A program made the position numbers and the translations under genes. The notes under the pieces were generated by a model. The model was given only the letters and a program-made list of their open reading frames with translations. It was not told the origin of the DNA and searched no databases. A DNA stretch of 64,000 bases from Beijerinckia mobilis (lineage in GTDB: Bacteria; Pseudomonadota; Alphaproteobacteria; Rhizobiales; Beijerinckiaceae), in contig NZ_JQJH01000002.1 in assembly GCF_000745425.1 (NCBI RefSeq), positions 62,001 through 126,000 on the forward strand. Reading direction: 5' to 3'. Shown in pieces: positions 57,236-64,000 of this stretch (positions within the stretch are counted from its first letter, which is position 1; each line of letters opens with the position of its first letter).

Positions 57236-57338
57236 GGAGCATTTTCCGATGATATTGAATCGCTTTGCGATTTCATAGCCGTGAAAATGCTCTGGTTTTT
57301 TGAGTGGAGCGGTTCTGGATTCCTCCGCAACGCTCTAG
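57236..57338 (-). repeat. Mosaic two-palindrome repeat, copy 10 (reverse)
   Basis: A full reverse copy: GGAGCATTTTCCGATGATAT, centre GAATCGCTTTGCGATTTC, GTGAAAATGCTC, then TTGAGTGGAGCGGTTCTGGA and the rest of the short palindrome. Confidence 0.92.
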
Positions 57339-57533
57339 GCGTGTTCTTCCGGCTCACATGCGCCAGAAAGCCGGCACGCCTCAGGTGGCACTCGAAAAGC
57401 GACCAACCTCTCCGCCGCCCGGCTAGAGATCTGGCTAAGGCTTGGCTGAGACTGGCCCGGCCTTCCTCTCGCTCCTGCGTGGCGGCCTTGAATTGATGAC
57501 CCGTGTAAAGCTTGCTGGGTTGGAGCTTGCAGT

Positions 57534-57938
57534 ATGAAAACGCGCGATAATATCATGCGCCTCAAGCGTTTTTACATGGAAGAAAAACGCCGCCGCGTCA
57601 TGCAGATTGAAGCCATGGTCGCGGAATTCTTGCATATGGCGGAAGATCTCGCCCAGGAAATTGCCGCCGAGGAACACAAGGCCGGTGTTTCCGATCCGGA
57701 CCATTTCGCCTATCCCACTTATGCCCGCGCCGCCCGGACGCGGCGGGATAATCTTCTGCGTTCGGCCGAGGAACTGAACCATCAATTGATCGAAGCCCGT
57801 CAGTCTCTCGCGGAAGCCCTCGCCGATCTCGACAAGCTTCCTGCGATCGACGGCCGTGAAAGAAATGACGCCGCGACGGATGATGAGTTTCAGACGGCGA
57901 CGATCGTTCCGTTCAGTTTGCGCTCACGGGAGGCCTGA
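57534..57938 (+). CDS. FliJ-like coiled-coil protein
   Basis: The protein of 134 residues is almost all alpha-helical coiled coil and begins MKTRDNIMRLKRFYMEEKRR, with FAYPTYARAARTRRDNLLRS in the middle. It resembles the rhizobial proteins annotated as flagellar export chaperone FliJ. No other flagellar gene is in the window, so a role outside flagella is possible. GGAG lies about ten bases before the ATG. Confidence 0.75.
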   Translation: MKTRDNIMRLKRFYMEEKRRRVMQIEAMVAEFLHMAEDLAQEIAAEEHKAGVSDPDHFAYPTYARAARTRRDNLLRSAEELNHQLIEARQSLAEALADLDKLPAIDGRERNDAATDDEFQTATIVPFSLRSREA

Positions 57939-57971
57939 AGGCGCGCCGCTTACGCATCGTGGCCGCTTTAC

Positions 57972-58073
57972 AGATCGTTCCGGATATATCCGGCACTGTC
58001 CCACTCGAAAATCAAAGCATTTTCAAAGCAATGAGATCGCAAAACGATTAAAATTCATGGGAAAATGCTGTAG
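57972..58073 (+). repeat. Mosaic two-palindrome repeat, copy 11
   Basis: A full copy: GATCGTTCCGGATATATCCG, spacer CCCACTCGAAAATCAAAG, then CATTTTCAAAGCAATGAGAT CGCAAAACGATTA... closing GGAAAATGCTGTAG. The rest of the 57939-58335 spacer shows no gene. Confidence 0.9.
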
Positions 58074-58335
58074 AAGCATCCAGATCCTTTTGAATCATTT
58101 CCATCGAACGAAAGCATTTCCTCCCGGCCTGAATGAGGCTGCGGCTCGAACCGCCAAGGCAGCCAAGTCGATCCGGAAGGACGTGCTTTCGCTAGACTTG
58201 TTCAGCTTTGCGTAGCTCTAAAGAGTGAGGAACGCGCAGGCGATCTATTTTATTTCTAGTTCATCGTTCCCATGTCATGGTGGCGTCCGGCATGAATTAG
58301 GTGCCGGTGTCCGAATCACCAGACGGGAACCCATC

Positions 58336-58593
58336 ATGCAAAAGATTTATCGTTCCGGTTCATTGCTCGGCGGCTTCGCCCTCGTGAGCCTTTTCAGCCT
58401 GGGAACCGCCTTCGCCGGCGGCACGCCGAGCGACGCGGCTGGCGCGCAGGGCCATAATGCGCCTTCGATCGCTGCGCCAACGACGGGCATCAGCGAGGGC
58501 GATCCCAACGCAAAGATCCTGCCCTATAGCGCGCTTGACGAGAATGACGCGACCAAGGAAGCCGAAGCCGCTCGCCAGTCACCGGCAAAATAA
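58336..58593 (+). CDS. Small secreted protein with AGGTP-DAAGAQGH motif (paralogue 1)
   Basis: The protein of 85 residues has a signal peptide (MQKIYRSGSLLGGFALVSLF, cleavage near AFA-GGTPS) and then an acidic, alanine-rich mature part with GGTPSDAAGAQGHNAPS and SEGDPNAKILP. It has no cysteines. GGGAA precedes the ATG. A paralogue lies 370 bases downstream. I do not recognise a family, and function is unknown. Confidence 0.7.
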   Translation: MQKIYRSGSLLGGFALVSLFSLGTAFAGGTPSDAAGAQGHNAPSIAAPTTGISEGDPNAKILPYSALDENDATKEAEAARQSPAK

Positions 58594-58702
58594 GGCAGAC
58601 CTTCTAGCAGTCTGTCCCTCGGCGGCTTTGAACGCGAGTTGATGACAGCGAATGGCCCTCTCTGAAACCGTGGGTGTTTTCAGAGAGTGTGAACCGAGAT
58701 GC

Positions 58703-58812
58703 GAGAGCGTTCCGGAAATATCCGGAACGTTCCTTTAAAAAATCCGAGCGTTTTAAAACATTTTAAAACAAGGGAATCGCGAAGCGATTCAACGTCATCG
58801 GAGAATGCTCCA
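58703..58812 (+). repeat. Mosaic two-palindrome repeat, copy 12
   Basis: A full copy between the two small secreted protein genes: GAGCGTTCCGGAAATATCCG, then AAAAAATCCGAGCGTTTTAA with a small internal duplication (AAAACATTTTAAAACA), centre GAATCGCGAAGCGATTC, end GAGAATGCTCCAG. The remaining spacer (58594-58961) shows no gene. Confidence 0.9.
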
Positions 58813-58961
58813 GTCGCCCGCAGCAACGGAGCCACGCTTCCGAACCAGGTGCGATCCCGGGCCGGAAGCTTGAACCGGATATCATGACAGGGCGAATTCG
58901 ATAGCTCTTCTCGTCATGGCCGGCTCTCATTCAAATTAGATGCTATCGAAGAGGAAACGTC

Positions 58962-59204
58962 ATGCAAAGTAAGACAGGATTTGGGGCCCTATGGATTGCT
59001 TTCGCCGCCGCGAGTTTCATGGCGACGGGCGTAGCTCTTGCCGGTGGAACGCCCAATGATGCAGCAGGCGCCCAAGGCCATGATGCTCCCTCCTCCGCGG
59101 AGCCGACGCAGGCTGTCAGTGAAGGTCTGCCGGACGCCAAGGTCCTGCCGGATGATCCCGAACCGCAACATTATCAGGAAGAAACGGTCCCTCGGCGCCA
59201 TTGA
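58962..59204 (+). CDS. Small secreted protein with AGGTP-DAAGAQGH motif (paralogue 2)
   Basis: The protein of 80 residues has a signal peptide (MQSKTGFGALWIAFAAASFM, cleavage near ALA-GGTPN) and the same mature motif as its neighbour: GGTPNDAAGAQGHDAPS and SEGLPDAKVLP. The C-terminal tails of the two differ. AGAGGAAA lies before the ATG, a strong ribosome binding site. A hairpin follows 25 bases after the stop. Confidence 0.7.
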   Translation: MQSKTGFGALWIAFAAASFMATGVALAGGTPNDAAGAQGHDAPSSAEPTQAVSEGLPDAKVLPDDPEPQHYQEETVPRRH

Positions 59205-59228
59205 ATACCAAAAGTATTACCTGCCGCG

Positions 59229-59260
59229 CGAACCCGCAAGAGAAGTGCTCTTCGGGTTCG
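59229..59260 (+). terminator. Terminator-like hairpin after the small secreted protein
   Basis: CGAACCCG-C-AAGAG and CTCTT-CGGGTTCG form a 13-bp stem with one bulge and a 5-base loop, followed by TTCTGTTT. The rest of the spacer to 59506 shows no gene. Confidence 0.6.
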
Positions 59261-59506
59261 TTCTGTTTCCGCAGGAAAGAACGCCGCATTCCTGCAAGGG
59301 CTTTCTTTGCACTTGCTGAAACCGTTTCAAAAAGCGTGATCGGTTGCGCTGATGCCCGTATGTCCGGATGGATGGCGGAATTCGCACGGAAAGCGGCGCC
59401 GGATCCGGCTTTTGCCTTTCCCCCTCCCGGCCATTCGTTCTAAGACGGCGGCGGAAATTTCGGGAAACGGCTTGCCCTTTCCTATCGTCGATGAGTGGAC
59501 CTGCCG

Positions 59507-61498
59507 ATGACCGCGCGTCTTGCACCCTATGGCACCTGGGTTTCTCCGGTGACGACCGATCTCATGACCGAAGCGGCGGTCGGTCTCGGTGGTCTGACGG
59601 TTGATGGTTCCGATGTCTATTGGTTGGAAACGCGCCCGAGCGAGGGCGGCCGCGCGACGCTTCTCCAGAGACGGCGCGACGGCGCGATCGTCGAGCGCAC
59701 TCCGGCTCCGCTTTATGTCGGCACGAGGGTGCATGAATATGGCGGCGGCGCCTTTGCGGTACAGAAGGGCACGATCGTCTTCAGCGACCGCCGGGACGGA
59801 TCGGTCTGGCTGATCGAAGGCGAGGGTGCCCCGCGTCAGATTCCGACGCAGCCCAATTGCCGCTACGCCGATTTCATTTTCGATCCGCTGCATCCGCGGC
59901 TTTTGTGCATTCGCGAGGATCATCGGGTCACCGCCGCAGAGCCCGGTGTTCATGTCGACACCAAGGCGACCATCGTGTCGCTGCCACTCGATGCATCCGA
60001 CAAGGAGCGGGTGATTGTCGAGGGGCCGGATTTCCTGAGTTCTCCGCGGCTGTCGCCCGACGGCAAGCATCTCGTCTTTTTGTCCTGGGATCATCCCAAT
60101 ATGCCCTGGGACTGGACGCGGCTGCATCTCGCACCAATGACGCTTTACGGTTCGATCACCCCGGCGGTCATCCTGGCCGGACGCGATCGTGAATCGATCG
60201 TGCAGCCGGCCTTTTCGCCCGATGGCACGCTGCATTTCTGTTCCGACCGAACCGGCTGGTGGAACCTTTATGTGCTGCGCGGCGACAAGATCCTGCCTGT
60301 GGCCCCCGTCGAGGCCGAGATCGGCGGTCCGCATTGGGTCTTCGCCCAGCATTATTACGCTTTTCTCTCCGACACGCGGCTCATTGCCGCCATCGTGCGC
60401 AACGGTATCCGTACCGCCTGTATCATCGAGAACGGAACGATCGAGGATTTGCCGCTCGGCCAGGTACTTGATTGTCCGCAACCTTTGGCTTTCGACGACA
60501 GGGTGCGGGGTATCGGAGGCGGGGCAGAACAGGAACTCGCTTTCATCGCGACGCCGCCGACCGCGCCGCCGGCGCTGAAACGCGCCGCACACCTTCATGA
60601 TTCCGCCCCCGAAATCCTGCGCGTCTCGGCGCCTCCGGTGATTCCGGAGGGGTCGATTTCGATTGGCGAACCGATCGATTATCCAAGCCGCGGCACGATC
60701 GCCCATGCCTTCTGGTATGCACCGAAAAATGCCGATTACAATGCGCCGGAAGGCACGCTGCCGCCGCTGGTGGTGCTGTCGCATGGGGGGCCGACCAGCA
60801 TGACCACCAATCATTTCGCGCTTGCCGTACAATGGTGGACGAGCCGGGGATTTGGTGTGGTCGATGTCAATTATGGTGGCTCGACCGGCTATGGACGCGA
60901 TTACCGGCGCGCGCTCGACGGCCAATGGGGCATTGTCGATGTCGAGGATTGCCGGGCGGCGGCGCTCCATCTAGCAGCGAAGGGTCTCGTCGATCCGCAA
61001 CGGCTCGTCATTCGCGGCGGCAGCGCCGGCGGCTTCACCACGCTGGCGGCCCTGACCAGCACCGATACATTCAAGGCTGGCGCCAGCCTTTATGGCGTCG
61101 CTGATCTGATGCTGCTCGCGCGCGATACGCATAAATTCGAATCCCGCTATCTCGACGGGCTGGTCGGGCCCTTGCCCGAAGCGGAGTCGCTTTATGCGGA
61201 GCGCTCGCCGATCAATCACATCGACAGGCTCGCCTGCCCGGTGATCTTCTTCCAGGGCGAGGATGACAAAACAGTGCCGCCGAACCAGGCGGAAACCATG
61301 GTGGCGGCGTTAGAAGCCCGGCATCTGCCCGTCGCCTTCTATCTGTTCGCTGGGGAAGGCCATGGGTTCCGCAAGGCGGAGACGCAGCGCCGCGTGCTCG
61401 ATCTCGAACTCGGCTTTTATGGTCGCGTCTTCGGTTTCGAGCCGCCTGGCTTGAGCGAGCGCGTCGTCATTCGTGATTTGCCGTTTCCCATTTCGTGA
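59507..61498 (+). CDS. S9 family prolyl oligopeptidase-like peptidase
   Basis: The protein of 663 residues has an N-terminal beta-propeller with WD40/TolB-like blades (SSPRLSPDGKHLVFLSWDHP) and a C-terminal alpha/beta hydrolase (from about residue 405) with nucleophile serine in RGGSAGGFTT, the acid in FFQGEDDKTVPP and the histidine in AGEGHGFRK. The GGSTGYGRDYR stretch is typical of the acylaminoacyl-peptidase type. No signal peptide is seen, so it is probably cytoplasmic. A GTG four codons upstream is possible. Its end overlaps the convergent folK by 32 bases. Confidence 0.92.
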   Translation: MTARLAPYGTWVSPVTTDLMTEAAVGLGGLTVDGSDVYWLETRPSEGGRATLLQRRRDGAIVERTPAPLYVGTRVHEYGGGAFAVQKGTIVFSDRRDGSVWLIEGEGAPRQIPTQPNCRYADFIFDPLHPRLLCIREDHRVTAAEPGVHVDTKATIVSLPLDASDKERVIVEGPDFLSSPRLSPDGKHLVFLSWDHPNMPWDWTRLHLAPMTLYGSITPAVILAGRDRESIVQPAFSPDGTLHFCSDRTGWWNLYVLRGDKILPVAPVEAEIGGPHWVFAQHYYAFLSDTRLIAAIVRNGIRTACIIENGTIEDLPLGQVLDCPQPLAFDDRVRGIGGGAEQELAFIATPPTAPPALKRAAHLHDSAPEILRVSAPPVIPEGSISIGEPIDYPSRGTIAHAFWYAPKNADYNAPEGTLPPLVVLSHGGPTSMTTNHFALAVQWWTSRGFGVVDVNYGGSTGYGRDYRRALDGQWGIVDVEDCRAAALHLAAKGLVDPQRLVIRGGSAGGFTTLAALTSTDTFKAGASLYGVADLMLLARDTHKFESRYLDGLVGPLPEAESLYAERSPINHIDRLACPVIFFQGEDDKTVPPNQAETMVAALEARHLPVAFYLFAGEGHGFRKAETQRRVLDLELGFYGRVFGFEPPGLSERVVIRDLPFPIS

Positions 61499-61970
61499 TA
61501 CCGCTGACATCGGCCGTGGCGGCGGCTTTGGCTACTGCCTGGCCGTTGAGACGCAGATCCGGCGCGATCTCGGCAAGCGGCAGCAGCACGAAGGGACGGT
61601 TGAACAATTCCTTATGGGGCAGGACGAGATCGGGCTCATCGCGATTTTCGGTGCCATAAAACAGGATATCGATATCGATCAGGCGCGGCCCCCAGCGCAG
61701 GGTCTGCCGCCGCCCCATATCCCGTTCGATCTGTTTGAGTGCCGCCAGCAATTCATGCGGATCGAGGCGGGTGACGGCGAGCGCACAGGCATTGGCGAAA
61801 TCCTCCTGCTCCGCAAAGCCCCAGGGCGGCGTGCGATAGAGCGAGGACATGGAGAGGATGCGGGCTATACCACGCTCCTCGATGAGGCGTTTCGCCGTTT
61901 CGATATTTTGCGCCCGCGCTCCGATATTGCTGCCGAAGCCGAGGCCGATCGTGATGTCCGTCTCAGGCAT
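61467..61970 (-). CDS. folK: HPPK: hydroxymethyl-dihydropterin pyrophosphokinase
   Basis: FolK activates 6-hydroxymethyl-7,8-dihydropterin with ATP for folate synthesis. The protein of 167 residues has GLGFGSNIG, SSLYRTPPWGFAEQEDFANA, and the HPPK signature RWGPRLIDIDILFYG, followed by LPHKELFNRPFVLLPLAEIAP. The start at 61970 overlaps the folP stop by eight bases, and a longer in-frame start would lie inside folP. The C-terminus overlaps the S9 peptidase gene. Confidence 0.95.
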   Translation of the reverse strand: MPETDITIGLGFGSNIGARAQNIETAKRLIEERGIARILSMSSLYRTPPWGFAEQEDFANACALAVTRLDPHELLAALKQIERDMGRRQTLRWGPRLIDIDILFYGTENRDEPDLVLPHKELFNRPFVLLPLAEIAPDLRLNGQAVAKAAATADVSGITKWETANHE

Positions 61971-62805
61971 GGTCGATCGCCGCAAGGATTTTGAAGGCGG
62001 CCGCATGAATTTCGACATTGTGAACGCGGAAGACCGCTGCGCCGCGTGCCGCCGCCGCGAGATTGGCGGCGAGCGTGCCGATATCGCGATGCGCGACATC
62101 AGCGCCGAGCAGGGCGCCGATGAAGGATTTGCGCGACAGGCCGACGAGAATAGGCAGGCCGTAATCCGCGATCCCATCGAGCCGGCGCAGGACGAGGAGG
62201 TTTTGCGCCGCCGTTTTGCCGAAACCGATGCCGGGGTCGAGCATGATGCGGCTTGCCGGAATGCCGGCTTTGGCGGCACGTTCGAGGCTGTCATCGAAAG
62301 CGCGGCGCAGATCGCCGAGAATATCGATGCCGGGATCAACGGCCTCCCGATTATGCATGATGATGAGGCCCGCTCCCGCTTCCGCCACCACACCGGCCAT
62401 GGCGGGATCGCGGCGCAGGCCCCAGATATCGTTGACGATCGATGCGCCTTGCGCAAGCGCATAACGGGCTGTGGCGGCCTTCATCGTATCGATAGAAACG
62501 GGTCTCTCCACTGCGGCGCAGATGGCTGCGAGCGGCGCAAGCCTCCGGATTTCCTCCTCCGCCGGAATGGGCGTGAAGCCGGGGCGGGTCGATTCGGCAC
62601 CGATATCGACAATATCCGCGCCCTCAGTTGCTAGAAGACGGGCGTGTTCGATCGCGGCATCGGCGCTGTCGAAGCGGCCACCGTCGGAAAAGGAATCCGG
62701 CGTGAGATTCAAAATGCCCATGATGACGGGTCTTTCCCGGCAGAGGGCGAAAAGGCGATCGCACCGCGCCGTGTGATCGGCGCGGTGCGTAGATTCGTTG
62801 GTCAT
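61963..62805 (-). CDS. folP: Dihydropteroate synthase
   Basis: FolP condenses the activated pterin with p-aminobenzoate and is the sulphonamide target. The protein of 280 residues has VIMGILNLTPDSFSDGGRF, DIGAESTRPGFTPIPAEEE, SIVNDIWGLRRDP, MLDPGIGFGKTAAQN and VGLSRKSFIG, all of which line the active site. The GAESTRPG loop and SRKSF are intact. It overlaps folK by eight bases. Confidence 0.96.
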   Translation of the reverse strand: MTNESTHRADHTARCDRLFALCRERPVIMGILNLTPDSFSDGGRFDSADAAIEHARLLATEGADIVDIGAESTRPGFTPIPAEEEIRRLAPLAAICAAVERPVSIDTMKAATARYALAQGASIVNDIWGLRRDPAMAGVVAEAGAGLIIMHNREAVDPGIDILGDLRRAFDDSLERAAKAGIPASRIMLDPGIGFGKTAAQNLLVLRRLDGIADYGLPILVGLSRKSFIGALLGADVAHRDIGTLAANLAAAARGAAVFRVHNVEIHAAAFKILAAIDHA

Positions 62806-62953
62806 TGCGGAATGGCTTTCTATGCGGACGGGCGCAGAAGCTGGGAGGACTGGACGCTTCTGGTGACGAAGCCGACGCCTCCCAGCGGTCCAAACCCGAT
62901 CAGCAATGCTTTATCCTGAAGTGGTGCATTTCAAAAGCATTCGGCTGAGCGTC

Positions 62954-63331
62954 TCAATCATCATAATCGATATAGGCGAAGGCGGGATCGCTTGGGGTGC
63001 CTTCTAGCGGTCCGGAGTCGCGGCTCGGCTGCCAGAAGATGACATCCTCGATCTTGCGGGCGAGCGCGAAATCCTTCTCGGTGATGCCGCGCGGCGTATG
63101 GGTCGAAAGCGCAATCTCGACGCCGCCATAGGAGAGATGGATTTCGGGATGATGCCATGCGGCCTCGCAGAGATGACCGACCGTATTGACTACCATCAGG
63201 GTCGCTTTCCAGCCGCTGGTCTTGTAGCGCCGGCGGATGGCGCCGTCGGCGAAAAACCAGCACGGCAGATCGAGGAGGCGGGTCTCCACCTCGGCGGTGC
63301 CAAAGACATGACCAAATAGCACGTCGCTCAT
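62954..63331 (-). CDS. Pterin-4a-carbinolamine dehydratase family protein
   Basis: The protein of 125 residues has the dehydratase core AAWHHPEIHLSYGGVEIALS and STHTPRGITEKDFALARKIE, with the expected paired histidines. GGGAGG lies before the ATG at 63331; twelve in-frame upstream codons are unlikely. True dehydratases recycle tetrahydrobiopterin; in folate gene clusters such proteins may act on a folate or pterin intermediate. Some expected sequence at the N-terminus is unusual, so the exact activity is not certain. Confidence 0.83.
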   Translation of the reverse strand: MSDVLFGHVFGTAEVETRLLDLPCWFFADGAIRRRYKTSGWKATLMVVNTVGHLCEAAWHHPEIHLSYGGVEIALSTHTPRGITEKDFALARKIEDVIFWQPSRDSGPLEGTPSDPAFAYIDYDD

Positions 63332-63420
63332 GAAATCCTCCCTGCCTGCCGTCTCAAGCCGCGGCACAGTTCAGAACCGGCTGCCTCCTCTTTTCCTGAC
63401 CGCCCGTCCCGGGGAGCCGG

Positions 63421-63966
63421 TCAGGAAGCGAGACGGGGGAAGAGCGGCTTGCGGGAGCGTTCGCGGATGAGTTCGATGCCGACGATAGCATCGAGGACGT
63501 CGAGTTTCTCGATGCGAATGCGCGCTTCTCTCACTCTGTCGTGCCGCAACAGGGCTTCGGCAAGATCTTCCGCCAGAGTTTCTAGCACGACGACATGGCC
63601 GCGGGCGAGAAGCAGTTCGATCCGATCGATGATCAGATCATAGGAAAATACGTCCCGAACTGATTCCGCACGCTCCGAAAGCCGTTCGATGGCGAGATCG
63701 ACATTGATACGAACCCTTTGCGGCGCCGCTCGTTCCGCCGCATAGGCGCCAATCGACATGGTACGGATGAGGTCATGGACGAAAATGCGATCGGTTGCGA
63801 CTGCGCTGCAGGTCTCGTCGTCGATGCTGTTTTCGGGCACCGTGTCAAGGATATCGTCTTGCGGCGCATCAGCCGGCTCTGTTTCGCTTCCGCGCGGGAG
63901 CATCGACCGCACCAGCGAGAGCGATGCAGGATCGAAGTCCGCCTCGAGACTATGGCCGAAGCGCAA
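63421..63966 (-). CDS. folB: Dihydroneopterin aldolase, N-terminal part possibly beyond the window
   Basis: FolB cleaves dihydroneopterin to the 6-hydroxymethyl pterin used by FolK. The domain occupies about the last 125 residues: TDRIFVHDLIRTMSIGAYAAERAAPQRVRI, FSYDLIIDRIELLLARGHVV, and VLETLAEDLAEALL. A further N-terminal part of about 55 residues is acidic and not FolB-like. The first codon in the window is a TTG at 63966, but the frame stays open to the edge at 64000, so the true start may lie outside or at the ATG 63903. Confidence 0.85.
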   Translation of the reverse strand: MRFGHSLEADFDPASLSLVRSMLPRGSETEPADAPQDDILDTVPENSIDDETCSAVATDRIFVHDLIRTMSIGAYAAERAAPQRVRINVDLAIERLSERAESVRDVFSYDLIIDRIELLLARGHVVVLETLAEDLAEALLRHDRVREARIRIEKLDVLDAIVGIELIRERSRKPLFPRLAS

Positions 63967-64000
63967 GGCTCGGCCAAAGGATAAGAAGTCCGGCGCGAGC

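Overview
The window is high-GC chromosomal DNA of an alphaproteobacterium. Several things point to the order Hyphomicrobiales (Rhizobiales): the DUF1476-purC-purS-purQ-purL-bolA-grxD order, a rhizobial-type Tim44-like/mltA/Smr/XRE operon, a MucR/CtrA-era style FliJ-like coiled-coil protein, fabA-fabB-fabI, and a short TolQRAB cluster. Beijerinckiaceae (Beijerinckia, Methylocella, Methylocapsa and relatives) is my best guess from general resemblance; no rRNA or other decisive marker is present. No tRNA, rRNA, CRISPR array or complete insertion sequence was seen.

Layout. 0.1-5 kb: lytic transglycosylase, rpsU, a TPR lipoprotein and a DUF4236/SH3 membrane protein. 5-11 kb: fabI-fabB-fabA (minus), a Tim44-like secreted protein and uppP. 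11-16.5 kb: grpE, then a divergent copper-type stress locus, with an ECF sigma factor plus its NrsF anti-sigma partner on the minus strand and two DUF2282 (BufA) peptides with DUF692 BufB, DUF2063 BufC and DoxX on the plus strand. 16.5-23.2 kb: glnD, gshB, lepA, xerC (minus). 23.3-30.6 kb: DUF1476, the purine genes, bolA and grxD. 30.8-35.4 kb: a WD40 protein, a small zincin, and the translationally coupled Tim44-like/mltA/smr/xre operon. 35.8-45.5 kb: fxsA, a vapC remnant, uvrB, Mn-catalase, a MaoC/SDR pair, a membrane GT2 and a sphingolipid-type desaturase. 45.6-51.4 kb: dienelactone hydrolase and a molybdenum group (YqeB-like protein, modE-like regulator, an isolated modC C-terminal domain, modD, mop). 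51.4-57 kb: ybgC, tolQRAB. 57.5-64 kb: FliJ-like protein, two paralogous small secreted proteins, an S9 peptidase and folate genes folK-folP-PCD-folB, the last open at the window edge.

Two features stand out. First, the sigma/anti-sigma pair and the buf operon share a mirrored promoter motif (GTAACG, 16 bases, CGAA) facing in both directions from one 180-base spacer, which predicts joint, self-amplifying control of a copper-binding modified-peptide system. Second, a roughly 100-bp two-palindrome mosaic repeat is scattered through the spacers in about 16 full, partial or decayed copies. It splits gene pairs that are normally adjacent (fabA/fabB, purS/purQ, bolA/grxD, ybgC/tolQ). Other oddities are an AT-rich membrane-protein gene lodged between purQ and purL, and two gene remnants (vapC, modC). 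All functional calls rest on reading the translated sequences and on remembered family features; no database search was run.
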